Of a stretch of 35,937 nt of DNA, positions 10,368 to 21,250 are shown one piece after another. The stretch lies in the NCBI GenBank assembly GCA_019911765.1, contig JAIOJU010000061.1, forward strand, positions 1 to 35,937, in the 5' to 3' direction. The notes under the pieces are model-generated. The model worked only from the letters and a program-made list of their open reading frames with translations, was not told the DNA's origin and searched no databases. A program made the translations under genes and the position numbers. The stretch is from Thiobacillus sp. GTDB taxonomy: Bacteria; Pseudomonadota; Gammaproteobacteria; Burkholderiales; Thiobacillaceae. Each line of letters starts with the position of its first letter. Positions within the stretch are counted from its first letter, which is position 1.

Positions 10368-12062
10368 ATGTCGCACGAAGCCCCCACACCCGCTGCCAAC
10401 TTCATCCGCAACATCATCGACGAGCAGAATGCTTCCGGAAAATGGAATGGCCGCGTCGAGACGCGCTTTCCGCCCGAGCCAAACGGCTACCTGCACTTGG
10501 GGCATGCCAAATCGATCTTCCTGAACTTTGGCCTGGCGCGTGATTACAACGGCGTGTGCCATCTGCGTTTCGACGACACCAATCCGGAAAAGGAAAGCCA
10601 GGAATACGTCGATGCTATTACCGAATCGGTGAAATGGCTGGGCTTCGACTGGGGCAAGCACCTCTACTTCGCGTCGAATTATTTCGACACCATGTACGCC
10701 TGCGCCGAATACCTGATCCAGGCCGGCCATGCCTATGTGGATTCGCTGTCCGCCGACGAGATGCGCAGCTATCGTGGCACGCTGACCGAACCGGGCAAGG
10801 ACAGCCCCTATCGCAGCCGCAGCGTGGACGAAAACCTGGCCATGTTCCGTTCGATGCGCGCGGGCGAGTTTGCCGATGGCGCACATGTGCTGCGGGCCAA
10901 GATCAACATGGCCTCGCCCAACATCAACCTGCGCGACCCGGCGATCTATCGCATCAAGCGCGCACATCACCACAACACCGGCGACACCTGGTGCATCTAC
11001 CCGATGTACACCTACGCCCACCCGATCGAGGACGCAATCGAGCACATCACGCATTCGATCTGCACCCTGGAATTCGAGGATCAGCGCCCGTTCTATGACT
11101 GGCTGCTCGACAAGCTGGCCGACGGCAATTTCTTCCCCCGCCCGCTGCCGCAGCAGATCGAATTCGCCCGGCTCAATCTCACCTATGTCGTGCTGTCGAA
11201 GCGCAAGCTGATCCAGCTGGTCGATGAAAAGCACGTCAGCGGCTGGGACGATCCGCGCCTGCCGACGCTGGTCGGCGCGCGCCGCCGCGGCTATACCGCC
11301 GAAGGCTTCAAGCGCTTCACCGACCGTATCGGCGTGTCCAAGTCTGACGGCTGGATCGACTACAGCGTGTTCGAGGAATGCCAGCGCGACGTGCTGAACG
11401 ACACCGCGCTGCGCCGTATTGCCGTGCTCGACCCGGTCAAGCTCATCATCGACAACTACCCGGCCGACCAGTCGGAAGACTGCTTCGCGCCCAACCACCC
11501 GCAGCATCCCGACCTGGGCAAGCGCGTCGTGCCGCTGTCAAAGGAACTGTGGATCGAGCGCGAGGACTTTATGGAAACCCCACCCAAGGGCTACTTCCGA
11601 TTGTTCCCTGGCAACTCGGTGAGGCTGCGCTACGGCTATGTCATCACCTGCACCGGCTGCGACAAGGATGCCAATGGCACCATCACCGCCGTGCACTGCG
11701 ACTACCTGCCCGACACCAAATCCGGCACGCCCGGTTCCGACTCGATCAAGGTCAAAGGCAACATTCACTGGGTATCAGCCGCGCATGCGTATGAAGCCGA
11801 AGTGCGGCTGTACGACCGCCTGTTCACCACCGCGCAGCCGGGCGGCGAAAGCGGCGACTTCCTGAAAGACCTGAATCCCGACTCGGTGCGCACCATCCGC
11901 GCACAACTGGAACCAGTGTTAAAAGACGCCAACGCCGAAGACCGCTTCCAGTTCGAACGGCACGGCTATTTTGTTGCGGATCGCGTTGACTCGAAGCTGG
12001 GTGAGCCGGTGTTCAACCGGACGGTGACGTTAAAGGACTCGTGGGTTAAAACAACAAAATAG
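10368..12062 (+). CDS. glnS: Glutaminyl-tRNA synthetase
   Basis: [34 protein letters not shown] class I aaRS motifs. Confidence 0.97.
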   Translation: MSHEAPTPAANFIRNIIDEQNASGKWNGRVETRFPPEPNGYLHLGHAKSIFLNFGLARDYNGVCHLRFDDTNPEKESQEYVDAITESVKWLGFDWGKHLYFASNYFDTMYACAEYLIQAGHAYVDSLSADEMRSYRGTLTEPGKDSPYRSRSVDENLAMFRSMRAGEFADGAHVLRAKINMASPNINLRDPAIYRIKRAHHHNTGDTWCIYPMYTYAHPIEDAIEHITHSICTLEFEDQRPFYDWLLDKLADGNFFPRPLPQQIEFARLNLTYVVLSKRKLIQLVDEKHVSGWDDPRLPTLVGARRRGYTAEGFKRFTDRIGVSKSDGWIDYSVFEECQRDVLNDTALRRIAVLDPVKLIIDNYPADQSEDCFAPNHPQHPDLGKRVVPLSKELWIEREDFMETPPKGYFRLFPGNSVRLRYGYVITCTGCDKDANGTITAVHCDYLPDTKSGTPGSDSIKVKGNIHWVSAAHAYEAEVRLYDRLFTTAQPGGESGDFLKDLNPDSVRTIRAQLEPVLKDANAEDRFQFERHGYFVADRVDSKLGEPVFNRTVTLKDSWVKTTK

Positions 12063-12175
12063 CCTTCCGAAATCGACCAACTACGCCCACTGAGTGAGCC
12101 GAAACCATGCGTTCCCAGACGGCCGGTGTACCTTAGCAAGCTGCCGGTGGCTGAGCTGGCATGGTTGGCAAGTCA

Positions 12176-12299
12176 TCGGCCATTGCGGCCGGTGGCGTCG
12201 CTTCAGCTGAATGACCGGTGTCGCGCAGGTTGCCGACGTTTAGGGAGTACGCCGCCGAATGGCCGCTTTCGTTAGCGGCGAAGGACGGCACCCGACCCA
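12176..12299 (+). repeat. Left copy of ~125-bp inverted repeat
   Basis: Near-identical to reverse complement of 21126-21250 (about 8 differences by eye; perfect 50 bp core 12207-12256). Confidence 0.9.
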
Positions 12300-12397
12300 A
12301 AGCGGTAGTAGCCCGAACGGAAAAGCTGCCCCTCAACGTTTGAAATGGTTTTGTCCTTATTTTGAATCTCTGAGTGCAACGAGCGGTTGGCCCCGCG

Positions 12398-13489
12398 CTA
12401 CTCCCATCGACTGAGCCAGTGTGCGTAAGGTGCCGGAAGAGTCCATGCCGGCCTCTCGATCCCCAATTCCCGCGCGGCTTGGTAAGGCCAGTGCGGATTG
12501 GCCAGATGCGCACGGCCAATCATGACGATGTCGATTTGCCCCTCTGAAATAGCGCGATTGGCCAGCTTTGGATCGTCCATCCCCCATGCCGTCGCGACAG
12601 GAATTGCCGCTTCACGGCGTACGCGCTCGGCAATGGGCGCCAAGAAAGCCGGCCCCCAGGGAATCTGGGCGGTCGGGATTGAAAAGCCGACGCTGACATT
12701 CAGGAAGTCCAGTCCTTCGCGCTTTAAATTACGGACTAGCTCAATGGATTCGGAAAGGGTTTCCTCATCGCGTCCGTCATACTCAATGACTCCAAAACGT
12801 GCCGTCAAAGGCAGATGGTCGGGCCAGACCTGACGCACCGCAGCCAGGGTTTCCATCATAAAGCGGCTGCGATTTTCAAAGCTGCCACCGTAGCGATCAG
12901 TTCGTTGGTTAGAGTGCGTCGAGAAAAAGCTTTGACCCAGATAGCCATGCGCAAAATGTAATTCCAGCCACTCAAAACCAGCCGCCAACGCGCGTTTGGC
13001 GGCGCTGACAAAATCCTCACGCACCCGTGCAATATCATCTAGCGTCATTTCCCTGGGGGTTCTTGGCAGATGCACACCAAAGGCGATGGGCGAGGGGCCA
13101 ATGGGTTCCCACGCCAGCGGATCATGGGGATCAAGATGGTCATCACCTTCCCAGGGACGATGCGAGCTGGCCTTGCGTCCGGCATGCCCAATCTGTATCC
13201 CAGGCACCGACCCAGCAGCCTTGACCGCCGCCACTGCCGGCGCCCACACTTCCATTTGAGCGTCATTCCACAGCCCGGCACACCATGGCGTAATGCGACC
13301 TTCGGGCGAAACGCTGGTCGCCTCGGCAATGACAAGACCGGCACCGCCACGCGCCATCCCGGCAAGGTGCACGTGATGCCAGTCGTTAATCACGCCATCG
13401 TTCGCCATGTATTGACACATAGGAGGAACCGCAATGCGATTGCGTAAAGTGATGCTTTTGAGGGTAAAAGGGTCGAACAAGTCTGACAT
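12398..13489 (-). CDS. Old Yellow Enzyme family NADH:flavin oxidoreductase, YqjM-like
   Basis: LFDPFTLKSITLRNRIAVPPMCQYMANDGVINDWHHVHLAGMARGGAGLVIAEATSVSPEGRITP...GIQIGHAGRKAS; FAHGYLGQSFFSTHSNQRTDRYGGSFENRSRF. Confidence 0.95.
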   Translation of the reverse strand: MSDLFDPFTLKSITLRNRIAVPPMCQYMANDGVINDWHHVHLAGMARGGAGLVIAEATSVSPEGRITPWCAGLWNDAQMEVWAPAVAAVKAAGSVPGIQIGHAGRKASSHRPWEGDDHLDPHDPLAWEPIGPSPIAFGVHLPRTPREMTLDDIARVREDFVSAAKRALAAGFEWLELHFAHGYLGQSFFSTHSNQRTDRYGGSFENRSRFMMETLAAVRQVWPDHLPLTARFGVIEYDGRDEETLSESIELVRNLKREGLDFLNVSVGFSIPTAQIPWGPAFLAPIAERVRREAAIPVATAWGMDDPKLANRAISEGQIDIVMIGRAHLANPHWPYQAARELGIERPAWTLPAPYAHWLSRWE

Positions 13490-13966
13490 CAGAGCATCTC
13501 CATTCATATTGAGAAGGGGGTTAATGAAGGGCGCCGCTATTCATTTAGTTAGCCCCCCCTACCAAACCTCACAGGCTCAAACTTACCCGCACGGGATTGG
13601 TAGCACAACGCAGAGTCCCAAATTCCATCGCCATAAGGTTCGACCGTCCGCTTCTTGGCGTAACCATGGATGACCGCTCGTGGTCGACAGTGACGGTTGA
13701 GCTAAAGCGCCCCAAAGCAGCCTCTGGAAAATGATGCTTTCCGTCCAATGACTGCAATGCAGCAACGTTGCCCAACAGGTGCTGTCGGCCAAGAGCGGTC
13801 GCTTCCTTGTTTGCCAGACCGGACATCCGAGGGGCTGCTCTACTCTGAAACCTGCCGGAACCTCAATGAGTGCAACTCGGCCTAAGTCAACGCTCGAACC
13901 CAGACGCAGGAAGGTGGCCGATGTCCGCCTTGCGGGAGTGTGCCTCAATGGGGGCTCCAACCATTT

Positions 13967-14116
13967 TCAGTCTGCTAGAGAATTAAATGCAGCTGTCTTA
14001 CTGGCGACGTCGATCTCGATGGCCTCAATGCGGCCATTGCTGCCGACTGGACCAGTTTCGCTGTCCTTGAGTCGATAGCGTTGCCAAGCGAACACCGTCA
14101 CCACACCGTCGATCAT
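13967..14116 (-). pseudogene. Possible gene remnant / 49-aa ORF
   Basis: MIDGVVTVFAWQRYRLKDSETGPVGSNGRIEAIEIDVASKTAAFNSLAD*, in-frame stop shortly upstream; no recognisable RBS. Confidence 0.3.
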
Positions 14117-14259
14117 CACGGCCGTCTGCCAGATCAACCATTTTTTCTACTGTGGGGGGTATCGATGTCCTTCCATGCCTTGCTTGGGTGGTGTTGTCGT
14201 TCGTCAAACTCTGGTTCACTTTTTCATATATCTCTACCAACGGCTCTTTTACGTAGCCG

Positions 14260-14877
14260 CTAGGTGGGTTGTGTGAGCAGATCACTGATCATGCGCCGGA
14301 ACAGCTTTACCACGACATCCCGGTCAATATTGGGATTGCGGATGGCGCGAATACGCAAACCATCGAACATGGCCGAAATAGCTTCCACCATACCGGCGAG
14401 CGTGGCAGCGTTGTCCTCATGGCCAGCGGCCTGCCGCTGTGTACGGATGGTTTCGGCGAGGCTGTCTCGACACTGCTTGTCGGCTGCGCGCACGATCTCT
14501 GCGATATGCGGATTGCGAGCGGCTTCGGCGACGATTTCCAGTTGCAGTGCGGCTGAGCCCGGGTCGAGATTGTCCTGAACCCCCTCGACAGCGCGCTCGA
14601 TCATGGCCGCCTTGACGTCGCTTGCTGCGCGCAGTTCGGCAGTCAGCACCAGCAGTCGCTCCAGATCCTGTGCGACGATGTCGGCAATGATCGCCTCCTT
14701 GTTTTCGAAATAGTGATAGATGTGGCCGGTGCTCATGCCGGCTGCTTTCGATATCTGCGCAATGCTGGTGCCGTGAAAGCCGTGCTCGCGAAAACAGTCC
14801 GCTGCGGCTACGCGGATTTGCGTACGTCGCACATCGGCTCGCGACGTTTCGGTTGGTTGTTCGGGGGAAGCGGGCAT
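14260..14877 (-). CDS. TetR family transcriptional regulator
   Basis: RTQIRVAAADCFREHGFHGTSIAQISKAAGMSTGHIYHYFENKEAIIADIV HTH; divergent from RND operon. Confidence 0.94.
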   Translation of the reverse strand: MPASPEQPTETSRADVRRTQIRVAAADCFREHGFHGTSIAQISKAAGMSTGHIYHYFENKEAIIADIVAQDLERLLVLTAELRAASDVKAAMIERAVEGVQDNLDPGSAALQLEIVAEAARNPHIAEIVRAADKQCRDSLAETIRTQRQAAGHEDNAATLAGMVEAISAMFDGLRIRAIRNPNIDRDVVVKLFRRMISDLLTQPT

Positions 14878-14940
14878 GCTTTATCTCCAAAGTGGGAGGC
14901 GCAAAAGTGCGAGAGGGTAATTCGAATCTTGCATTTTTTT

Positions 14941-14989
14941 GAATACTAATATAGATTGAACGTTCATTCTAGTTTTAGTATTCAATCTA
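14941..14989. promoter_or_regulatory. Palindromic operator/promoter region between tetR and RND operon
   Basis: GAATACTAA(14941)...TTAGTATTC(14983), central TGAACGTTCA (14957-14966), plus TAGATTGAA(14952-14960)/TTCAATCTA(14981-14989). Confidence 0.7.
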
Positions 14990-15055
14990 TTCCGTGCCCC
15001 CCCTTCATCAGGCCACCTGCCAATGCAGGCAGCACACATTCACGAAAGGCTATCC

Positions 15056-16249
15056 ATGCAGACCCCGCGCATCCTGCAATTCCTACCCATAGGTTTGGCA
15101 TTGGCAAGCACCCTGTTGCTCAACGCCTGCAGCGGCGAGCAACAGAATGCGCCCGCTGGCGGCATGTCGGGCGCGCCTGCCGTTACGGTGATGACGGTCC
15201 AGCCCGAGCCGGTACCGATAACCGCCGAACTGCCTGGCCGTACCACACCTTACCTGGTGGCTGAATTGCGGCCGCAGGTGAGCGGTATCGTCAAGGAGCG
15301 GATGTTCAAGGAAGGCAGTGATGTCAGGGCTGGCCAGGTGCTGTACCGGATCGATCCGGCGACCTATCAGGCGGCCCATGACAGTGCACGCGCGAGTCTG
15401 GCGCGGGCGGATGCCAATCTGGACGTCTCACGACAGAAGGCCATTCGCTACGCCGATCTGGTCAAGATCGAGGCAGTGAGTGCACAGACCAACGAGGAAG
15501 CACAGGCCGCGCAGAAGCAGGCACAGGCCGATGTCGGTACAGCGAAGGCGGCACTCGACAAGGCGCGCGTCGATCTCGGCTTCACCCGTGTCACCTCGCC
15601 GATTGCAGGGCGCATCGGCCGCTCGACTGTGACGGTGGGGGCGCTGGTCACCGCAAACCAGGAAGCAGCGCTCGCCACGGTGCAGCAACTCGACCCGATC
15701 TATGTCGACTTGACGCAACCCAGCGCCAAGTTGTTGAGCCTGAAACGCGATCTCGAATCCGGCAAACTGCAGCGCGCTGCAGGCAATACGGTGCCTGTGC
15801 AACTGGTGCTGGAAGACGGCAGCCTATACGGCGCTGAAGGCCGGCTGGCGTTCTCGGAAGTGACGGTCGATCAGGCCACCGGTAGCGTGACGCTGCGCGC
15901 GGTGTTTCCCAATTCAAAGGGTGATCTGTTGCCTGGCATGTATGTTCGCGCACGCCTGACGCAAGGCGTGAATCGCGCTGCCATGCTGGTGCCGCACGCG
16001 GCGGTCAGCCGCACGCCGCGCGGCGAAGCGCAGGTGATGGTGGTGAACGACGACAACAAGGTCGAGTCGCGCACCGTCAAGGCGGAGCAATCGATCGGCG
16101 ATAAGTGGGTGGTAACCGAGGGCCTCGCCGCCGGCGACCGCGTCATCGTCGAAGGCCTGCAGAAGGTGAAGCCGGGTGCGCCGGTGCAGGCGCAGGAGGC
16201 CGGTTCAGCGCCTGCCGCCGCGACTCCCGCAACTGCCACCACCAAGTGA
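15056..16249 (+). CDS. RND efflux periplasmic adaptor lipoprotein (AcrA/MexA type)
   Basis: MQTPRILQFLPIGLALASTLLLNAC lipobox; VAELRPQVSGIVKERMFKEGSDVRAGQVLYRIDPATYQAA; RBS-like GAAAGG before ATG 15056. Confidence 0.95.
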   Translation: MQTPRILQFLPIGLALASTLLLNACSGEQQNAPAGGMSGAPAVTVMTVQPEPVPITAELPGRTTPYLVAELRPQVSGIVKERMFKEGSDVRAGQVLYRIDPATYQAAHDSARASLARADANLDVSRQKAIRYADLVKIEAVSAQTNEEAQAAQKQAQADVGTAKAALDKARVDLGFTRVTSPIAGRIGRSTVTVGALVTANQEAALATVQQLDPIYVDLTQPSAKLLSLKRDLESGKLQRAAGNTVPVQLVLEDGSLYGAEGRLAFSEVTVDQATGSVTLRAVFPNSKGDLLPGMYVRARLTQGVNRAAMLVPHAAVSRTPRGEAQVMVVNDDNKVESRTVKAEQSIGDKWVVTEGLAAGDRVIVEGLQKVKPGAPVQAQEAGSAPAAATPATATTK

Positions 16250-16260
16250 GGTAACGGACC

Positions 16261-19200
16261 ATGGCCCGCTTCTTCATTGACCGCCCCATCTTCGCGTGGG
16301 TCATCGCGATCGTCATCATGCTCGCCGGTGGACTGTCCATTCTGACGCTGCCGGTGTCGCAGTATCCGGCCATCGCGCCGCCCACCATCGCCATCAACGC
16401 CACCTATCCCGGCGCCTCGGCGAAGACGGTGGAGGACTCCGTGACCCAGGTCATCGAACAGAAGCTGACCGGCCTCGACAACCTGCTCTACATGAGTTCG
16501 TCATCCGACTCCTACGGCAAAGTCACGGTGACGCTGACCTTCGACGCCGGCACCGATCCCGACATCGCCCAGGTGCAGACGCAGAACAAGCTGCAGCTCG
16601 CACTGCCGCTGCTGCCGCTGGCAGTGCAGCAGCAGGGCGTGCAGGTGGTGAAATCGACGCGCAACTTTTTGATGGTGATTGGCTTCGTGTCCAAGGACGG
16701 CAGCTTGAGCCGGATCGACCTCGCCGATTTCATCAACTCGACGGTGCAGGAACCGCTGTCGCGTGTGACGGGTGTGGGTGAAGTACAGGTTTTCGGCGCG
16801 CAGTACGCCATGCGCGTCTGGCTCGATCCGGCCAAGCTGAACAGCTTCAGGCTCACGCCGAGCGACGTGCAGGCCGCGGTGCTGGCGCAGAACAACCAGG
16901 TGTCCGCCGGCCAGCTAGGCGGCACGCCGGCAGTGTCGGGCCAGGGCTTTACTGCATCGATCACGGCGCAGAGCCGGTTGCAGACGGTGGAGGAGTTCGA
17001 GCGGATCCTGTTGCGCAGTTCGGCGCAGGGCGGCGAAGTGCGCCTGAAGGACGTTGCGCGGGTCGAGATCGGCGCCGAGAACTACGGCATCGTCGGCCGC
17101 TTCAATGGCCAGCCCGCCGCAGGCATCGGCGTCAAGCTTGCCGCCGGCGCCAACGCGCTGGAGACGGCAGAAGCGGTACGCGCCAAGCTCGAGCAGATGA
17201 AAGCCTACTTCCCTGCCGGCATCGACGTCGTGGTGCCTTATGACACCACGCCTTTCGTCAAGATTTCCATCATGAACGTGGTGGAAACGCTGATCGAGGC
17301 GGTCATCCTGGTGTTCCTGGTGATGTACCTGTTCCTGCAGAACTTCCGCGCCACCCTCATCCCGACCATCGCTGTGCCGGTGGTTCTGCTCGGCACCTTC
17401 GGCGCCATGGCGGCGTTCGGATTCTCGATCAACACCCTGACCATGTTCGGTCTGGTGCTCGCGATCGGCCTGCTGGTCGACGACGCCATCGTGGTGGTGG
17501 AAAACGTCGAGCGCATCATGAGCGAAGAAGGCCTGTCGCCGAAGGAGGCGACCAAGAAATCAATGAGCCAGATTACCGGCGCGCTGGTCGGCATCGGCCT
17601 GGTGCTGTCGGCGGTGTTCGTGCCGATGGCCTTCTTCGGCGGCTCCACCGGCGTCATCTACCGCCAGTTCTCGATCACCATCGTCGCGGCCATGTCGCTG
17701 TCGGTGCTGGTGGCAATCGTATTCACGCCGGCGCTGTGCGCCACCATGCTGAAGCCGGTCGAGAAGGGCCACGACCACGGCGAGGGAGGCTGGTTTTCCG
17801 GCTTCTTCGTCTGGTTCAACCGCATGTTCGCGCGCAACACGCAGCGCTACGAGTCAGTGGTGGGCAGGATGCTGCAGCGCAGCCTGCGCTTCCTGGCAAT
17901 CTACGCCGTGATCATCGGCGTGCTGGCCCTGTTGTTCCTGCGCATGCCGACGGCTTTTCTGCCGGAAGAGGATCAGGGCATCATGTTCACCCAGGTCATG
18001 CTGCCTGCCGGCGCGACCCAGGAGCGCACGGTCGAGGTGCTGAAGAAGGTCGAGCGCCACTTCCTCGAAAACGAGAAGGACAGCGTGAGGTCGATCTTCA
18101 CCGTGGCCGGCTTCAGCTTCGGTGGCAGCGGCCAGAACATGGGCCTCGGCTTCGTCGGCATGAAGGACTGGGGCGAACGCCATGAACCCGGACAGGACGT
18201 GAAATCGGTCGCCGGGCGCGCGATAGGGGCGTTCTCGCAGATCCGCGAAGCGATGGTGTTCGCTTTCGTGCCGCCGGCGGTGCTTGAACTCGGCACCTCG
18301 AGCGGCTTCAACGTGCAGTTGCAGGACCGGGCCGGACTCGGCCACGATGCGCTGATCGGCGCGCGCAACCAGTTCCTCGGGCTCGCCGTGCAGGACAAGC
18401 GCCTGGTGGCGGTGCGTCCCAACGGCCAGGACGACGTCGCCGAGTACCAGCTCGACATCGACCATGCCAAGGCCGGCGCGCTCGGTGTCTCGGTGGCGGA
18501 CATCAACCATACGCTCGCCACCGCCTGGGGCGGCACCTATGTCAACGACTTCATCGACCGTGGCCGCATCAAGAAGGTGTACCTGCAGGCCGACGCCGAT
18601 GCGCGCATGAAGCCGGAAGATTTGGCCAAGTGGTACGTGCGCAACAAGCAGGGCGAGATGGTGCCGCTATCGGCATTCGCTACCGCGCACTGGGCCTACG
18701 GCTCGCCGCGCCTCGAGCGCTTCAACGGCCAGTCGTCGGTCGAGTTGCAAGGCCAGGCCGCACCCGGTCTGTCATCTGGCGACGCGATGGCGGCAGTCGA
18801 GGAGATCATCGCCAAGCTGCCGCCGGGCATCGGCTACGAATGGACCGGCACCTCGTTCGAGGAGCGCCGCAGCGGTTCACAGGCGCCCGCCCTCTACGCA
18901 CTGTCGCTGCTGGTGGTGTCCCTGTGCCTGGCGGCGCTGTACGAAAGCTGGTCGGTGCCGTTCGCCGTCATGCTGGTGGTGCCGCTCGGCGTGCTTGGCG
19001 CGATTCTGGCTGCGACCGGACGCGGGCTGTCGAACGACGTCTACTTCCAGGTCGCCCTGCTCGCCACTATCGGCCTGTCGTCGAAAAACGCGATCCTGAT
19101 CGTCGAATTCGCCAAGGCGCAGATGGAGCAGGAGGGCAAGGACCTGATCAGCGCAACGCTCGAAGCGGTCCGCATGCGGTTGCGCCCGATCCTGATGACT

Positions 19201-19425
19201 TCGCTGGCCTTCGGCCTCGGCGTGCTGCCGCTGGCGATCGCCACCGGCGCCGGCTCGGGCAGCCAGAACGCGATCGGAACCGGCGTCCTCGGTGGCACTC
19301 TCGTCGGCACTGTGCTGGGCCTTTTCTTCATCCCGCTGTTCTACGTGGTGATCATGCGCCTGTTCAGGAACAAGCTACAGGCGGCAGACGCAGCCCCCGC
19401 CGCAACCCAACAGGAGGCCAAGTGA
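16261..19425 (+). CDS. RND efflux permease (AcrB/MexB, HAE1 family)
   Basis: 1054 aa; [58 protein letters not shown]. Confidence 0.97.
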   Translation: MARFFIDRPIFAWVIAIVIMLAGGLSILTLPVSQYPAIAPPTIAINATYPGASAKTVEDSVTQVIEQKLTGLDNLLYMSSSSDSYGKVTVTLTFDAGTDPDIAQVQTQNKLQLALPLLPLAVQQQGVQVVKSTRNFLMVIGFVSKDGSLSRIDLADFINSTVQEPLSRVTGVGEVQVFGAQYAMRVWLDPAKLNSFRLTPSDVQAAVLAQNNQVSAGQLGGTPAVSGQGFTASITAQSRLQTVEEFERILLRSSAQGGEVRLKDVARVEIGAENYGIVGRFNGQPAAGIGVKLAAGANALETAEAVRAKLEQMKAYFPAGIDVVVPYDTTPFVKISIMNVVETLIEAVILVFLVMYLFLQNFRATLIPTIAVPVVLLGTFGAMAAFGFSINTLTMFGLVLAIGLLVDDAIVVVENVERIMSEEGLSPKEATKKSMSQITGALVGIGLVLSAVFVPMAFFGGSTGVIYRQFSITIVAAMSLSVLVAIVFTPALCATMLKPVEKGHDHGEGGWFSGFFVWFNRMFARNTQRYESVVGRMLQRSLRFLAIYAVIIGVLALLFLRMPTAFLPEEDQGIMFTQVMLPAGATQERTVEVLKKVERHFLENEKDSVRSIFTVAGFSFGGSGQNMGLGFVGMKDWGERHEPGQDVKSVAGRAIGAFSQIREAMVFAFVPPAVLELGTSSGFNVQLQDRAGLGHDALIGARNQFLGLAVQDKRLVAVRPNGQDDVAEYQLDIDHAKAGALGVSVADINHTLATAWGGTYVNDFIDRGRIKKVYLQADADARMKPEDLAKWYVRNKQGEMVPLSAFATAHWAYGSPRLERFNGQSSVELQGQAAPGLSSGDAMAAVEEIIAKLPPGIGYEWTGTSFEERRSGSQAPALYALSLLVVSLCLAALYESWSVPFAVMLVVPLGVLGAILAATGRGLSNDVYFQVALLATIGLSSKNAILIVEFAKAQMEQEGKDLISATLEAVRMRLRPILMTSLAFGLGVLPLAIATGAGSGSQNAIGTGVLGGTLVGTVLGLFFIPLFYVVIMRLFRNKLQAADAAPAATQQEAK

Positions 19426-20822
19426 TGAGCCCGTTACGCACCCTGACCGTTGCAATTGCCGCCAGCCTGGCGAGTGCCTGCACGATGATGCCGGACTATC
19501 AGCGCCCCGTGGCGCCGGTGCCGGCGAATTTTCCGAATGCGCCGCAGGCCTCTACGGCGACGCCGGCCGACGCCATCGTCTGGCGCGACTATTTCGCCCA
19601 TGCACAACTGCGCGACGTAATCGCGCTGGCGCTCGCCAATAACCGCGACCTGCGCGTCGCTGCGCTCAACATCGAGAAAGCGCGTGCGCAGCACCGCATC
19701 CAGCGCGCCGACCTGTTCCCCGCCATCGGTGCAACAGGCAGCCAGACCGCACAGCGACTGCCGGGCGCACTGACCAGCAGCGGCGAGGCCGAAATCAACC
19801 GCCAGTACAACGCCATGATTGGTTTTTCCGCTTACGAGCTGGACTTCTTCGGTCGTATTCGCAGCCTCAACGCAGCGGCACTGGAGCAATATCTCGGCAC
19901 TGAGGAAGCGCGCCGCAGCGCCCAGATCAGCCTGGTGGCCGAAGTCGCCGGCACCTGGCTGACACTCGCGTTTGACAATGAACGTTTGGCACTGGCGCGC
20001 AGCACCTACGAAACGCGGCAGAAGTCCCATGATCTGATCCGCCGCAGCTTCGAAGCCGGTGCGGTCTCGGCGCTCGACCTGAACCAATCGCAGCAACTGC
20101 TGCAAAGCGCCCGTGCCGACGTTGCGCGATACACCAGCTTCGCCGCGCAGAACGGGAACGCGCTCTCACTCGTTGTCGGCGCCCCGGTGCCGGCCGACCT
20201 GCTGCCCGCCACGATCACCGACACAGTCAGCACTGTGGCCGAATTGCCAACTGGCGTGCCTTCCGATGTGCTCACCCGCCGCCCCGATATCCTGCAAGCC
20301 GAACGCACGCTGCGTGCGGCCAATGCGAGCATCGGCGCCGCACGCGCGGCTTTCTTCCCAAGCATAACGCTGACCGCCGCCGCCGGCACCGCCAGCAGCA
20401 CCCTGGACGGCCTGTTCAGTGGAGGATCCGGAGCCTGGAGCTTCATCCCGCTGATTCGCATTCCTGTTTTCGAGGCGGGCCGCTTGCAGGCGAGCCTGGA
20501 CGTAGCCGAGGTGCAGCGCGACATCAACGTGGCGCAGTACGAGAAGGCTATCCAGAGCGCCTTCCGGGAGGTGGCCGATGCGCTGGCAGACCGTGCCTCG
20601 CTCGCCGAACGGCTTGACGCCCGGTACCAGCAGGTTGAGGCCACGCAGGCAGCTTTCCGCCTGTCGGATGCGCGTTACAAGGGCGGGGCGGACAGCTTCC
20701 TGGGCTTGCTCGACGCCCAGCGCTCGCTCTACCTTGCCGAACAGGAGTTGATCATCGTGCGGCTAGCCGACGCCGCCAACCGCGTGACGCTGTACAAGGT
20801 ACTCGGCGGCGGTTGGCGATGA
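19425..20822 (+). CDS. RND efflux outer membrane factor lipoprotein (NodT/OprM type)
   Basis: [33 protein letters not shown] lipobox; GVPSDVLTRRPDILQAERTLRAANASIGAARAAFFPSITLTA; start overlaps permease stop. Confidence 0.95.
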   Translation: MSPLRTLTVAIAASLASACTMMPDYQRPVAPVPANFPNAPQASTATPADAIVWRDYFAHAQLRDVIALALANNRDLRVAALNIEKARAQHRIQRADLFPAIGATGSQTAQRLPGALTSSGEAEINRQYNAMIGFSAYELDFFGRIRSLNAAALEQYLGTEEARRSAQISLVAEVAGTWLTLAFDNERLALARSTYETRQKSHDLIRRSFEAGAVSALDLNQSQQLLQSARADVARYTSFAAQNGNALSLVVGAPVPADLLPATITDTVSTVAELPTGVPSDVLTRRPDILQAERTLRAANASIGAARAAFFPSITLTAAAGTASSTLDGLFSGGSGAWSFIPLIRIPVFEAGRLQASLDVAEVQRDINVAQYEKAIQSAFREVADALADRASLAERLDARYQQVEATQAAFRLSDARYKGGADSFLGLLDAQRSLYLAEQELIIVRLADAANRVTLYKVLGGGWR

Positions 20823-20837
20823 TAAAGGATGATAAAG
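20818..20837 (+). repeat. Tandem 10-bp duplication
   Basis: GATGATAAAG GATGATAAAG at the outer membrane factor stop codon. Confidence 0.85.
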
Positions 20838-21125
20838 GCGGTGCCCAAATAACGCATACGCGCAGCCCTTCGATTTTGCTGTGGGCGCGGTGCGATGGTG
20901 CAATCGGTGATCGTCCGTTTAAGGCTGGCGCCCTCCATCAACCCGTCTGCAATGGGTCGAAAATGACGATTCGGCATCTTCAGAAGCAGACGTACCTGAA
21001 TGACCGGTTGTGAAAAGTAGGGACCGGCTGCTTAGGCCGACCTGCTCTCAGTGAGTAGGCGCGTCGAGCGACTGCTCCAATCGGATACCTGCCATTGAAC
21101 CTCTGGTGGCTCGACCGGCAGCAGT

Positions 21126-21250
21126 GGGTCGGGTGCTGTCCTTCGCTACTGACGAAAGCGGCCATTCAGGCGGCGTACTCCCTAAACGTCGGCAACCTGC
21201 GCGACACCGGTCATTCAGTTGAGGCGACGCCACCGGCGGCAATGGCCGAA
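21126..21250 (-). repeat. Right copy of ~125-bp inverted repeat
   Basis: Reverse complement matches 12176-12299; perfect core 21170-21219. Confidence 0.9.

Noticed and set aside
10176-11507. 443-aa minus-strand ORF
   Set aside because: Antisense of glnS with no recognisable motif
12133-12519. 128-aa minus-strand ORF containing AAYSLNVGNLRDTGHSAEATPPAAMA
   Set aside because: The shared peptide is translation of the inverted repeat, reproduced at 21126-21250; not evidence of a gene
20813-21013. 66-aa plus-strand ORF after the efflux operon
   Set aside because: Lies in repeat-rich non-coding sequence, no RBS or domain signature
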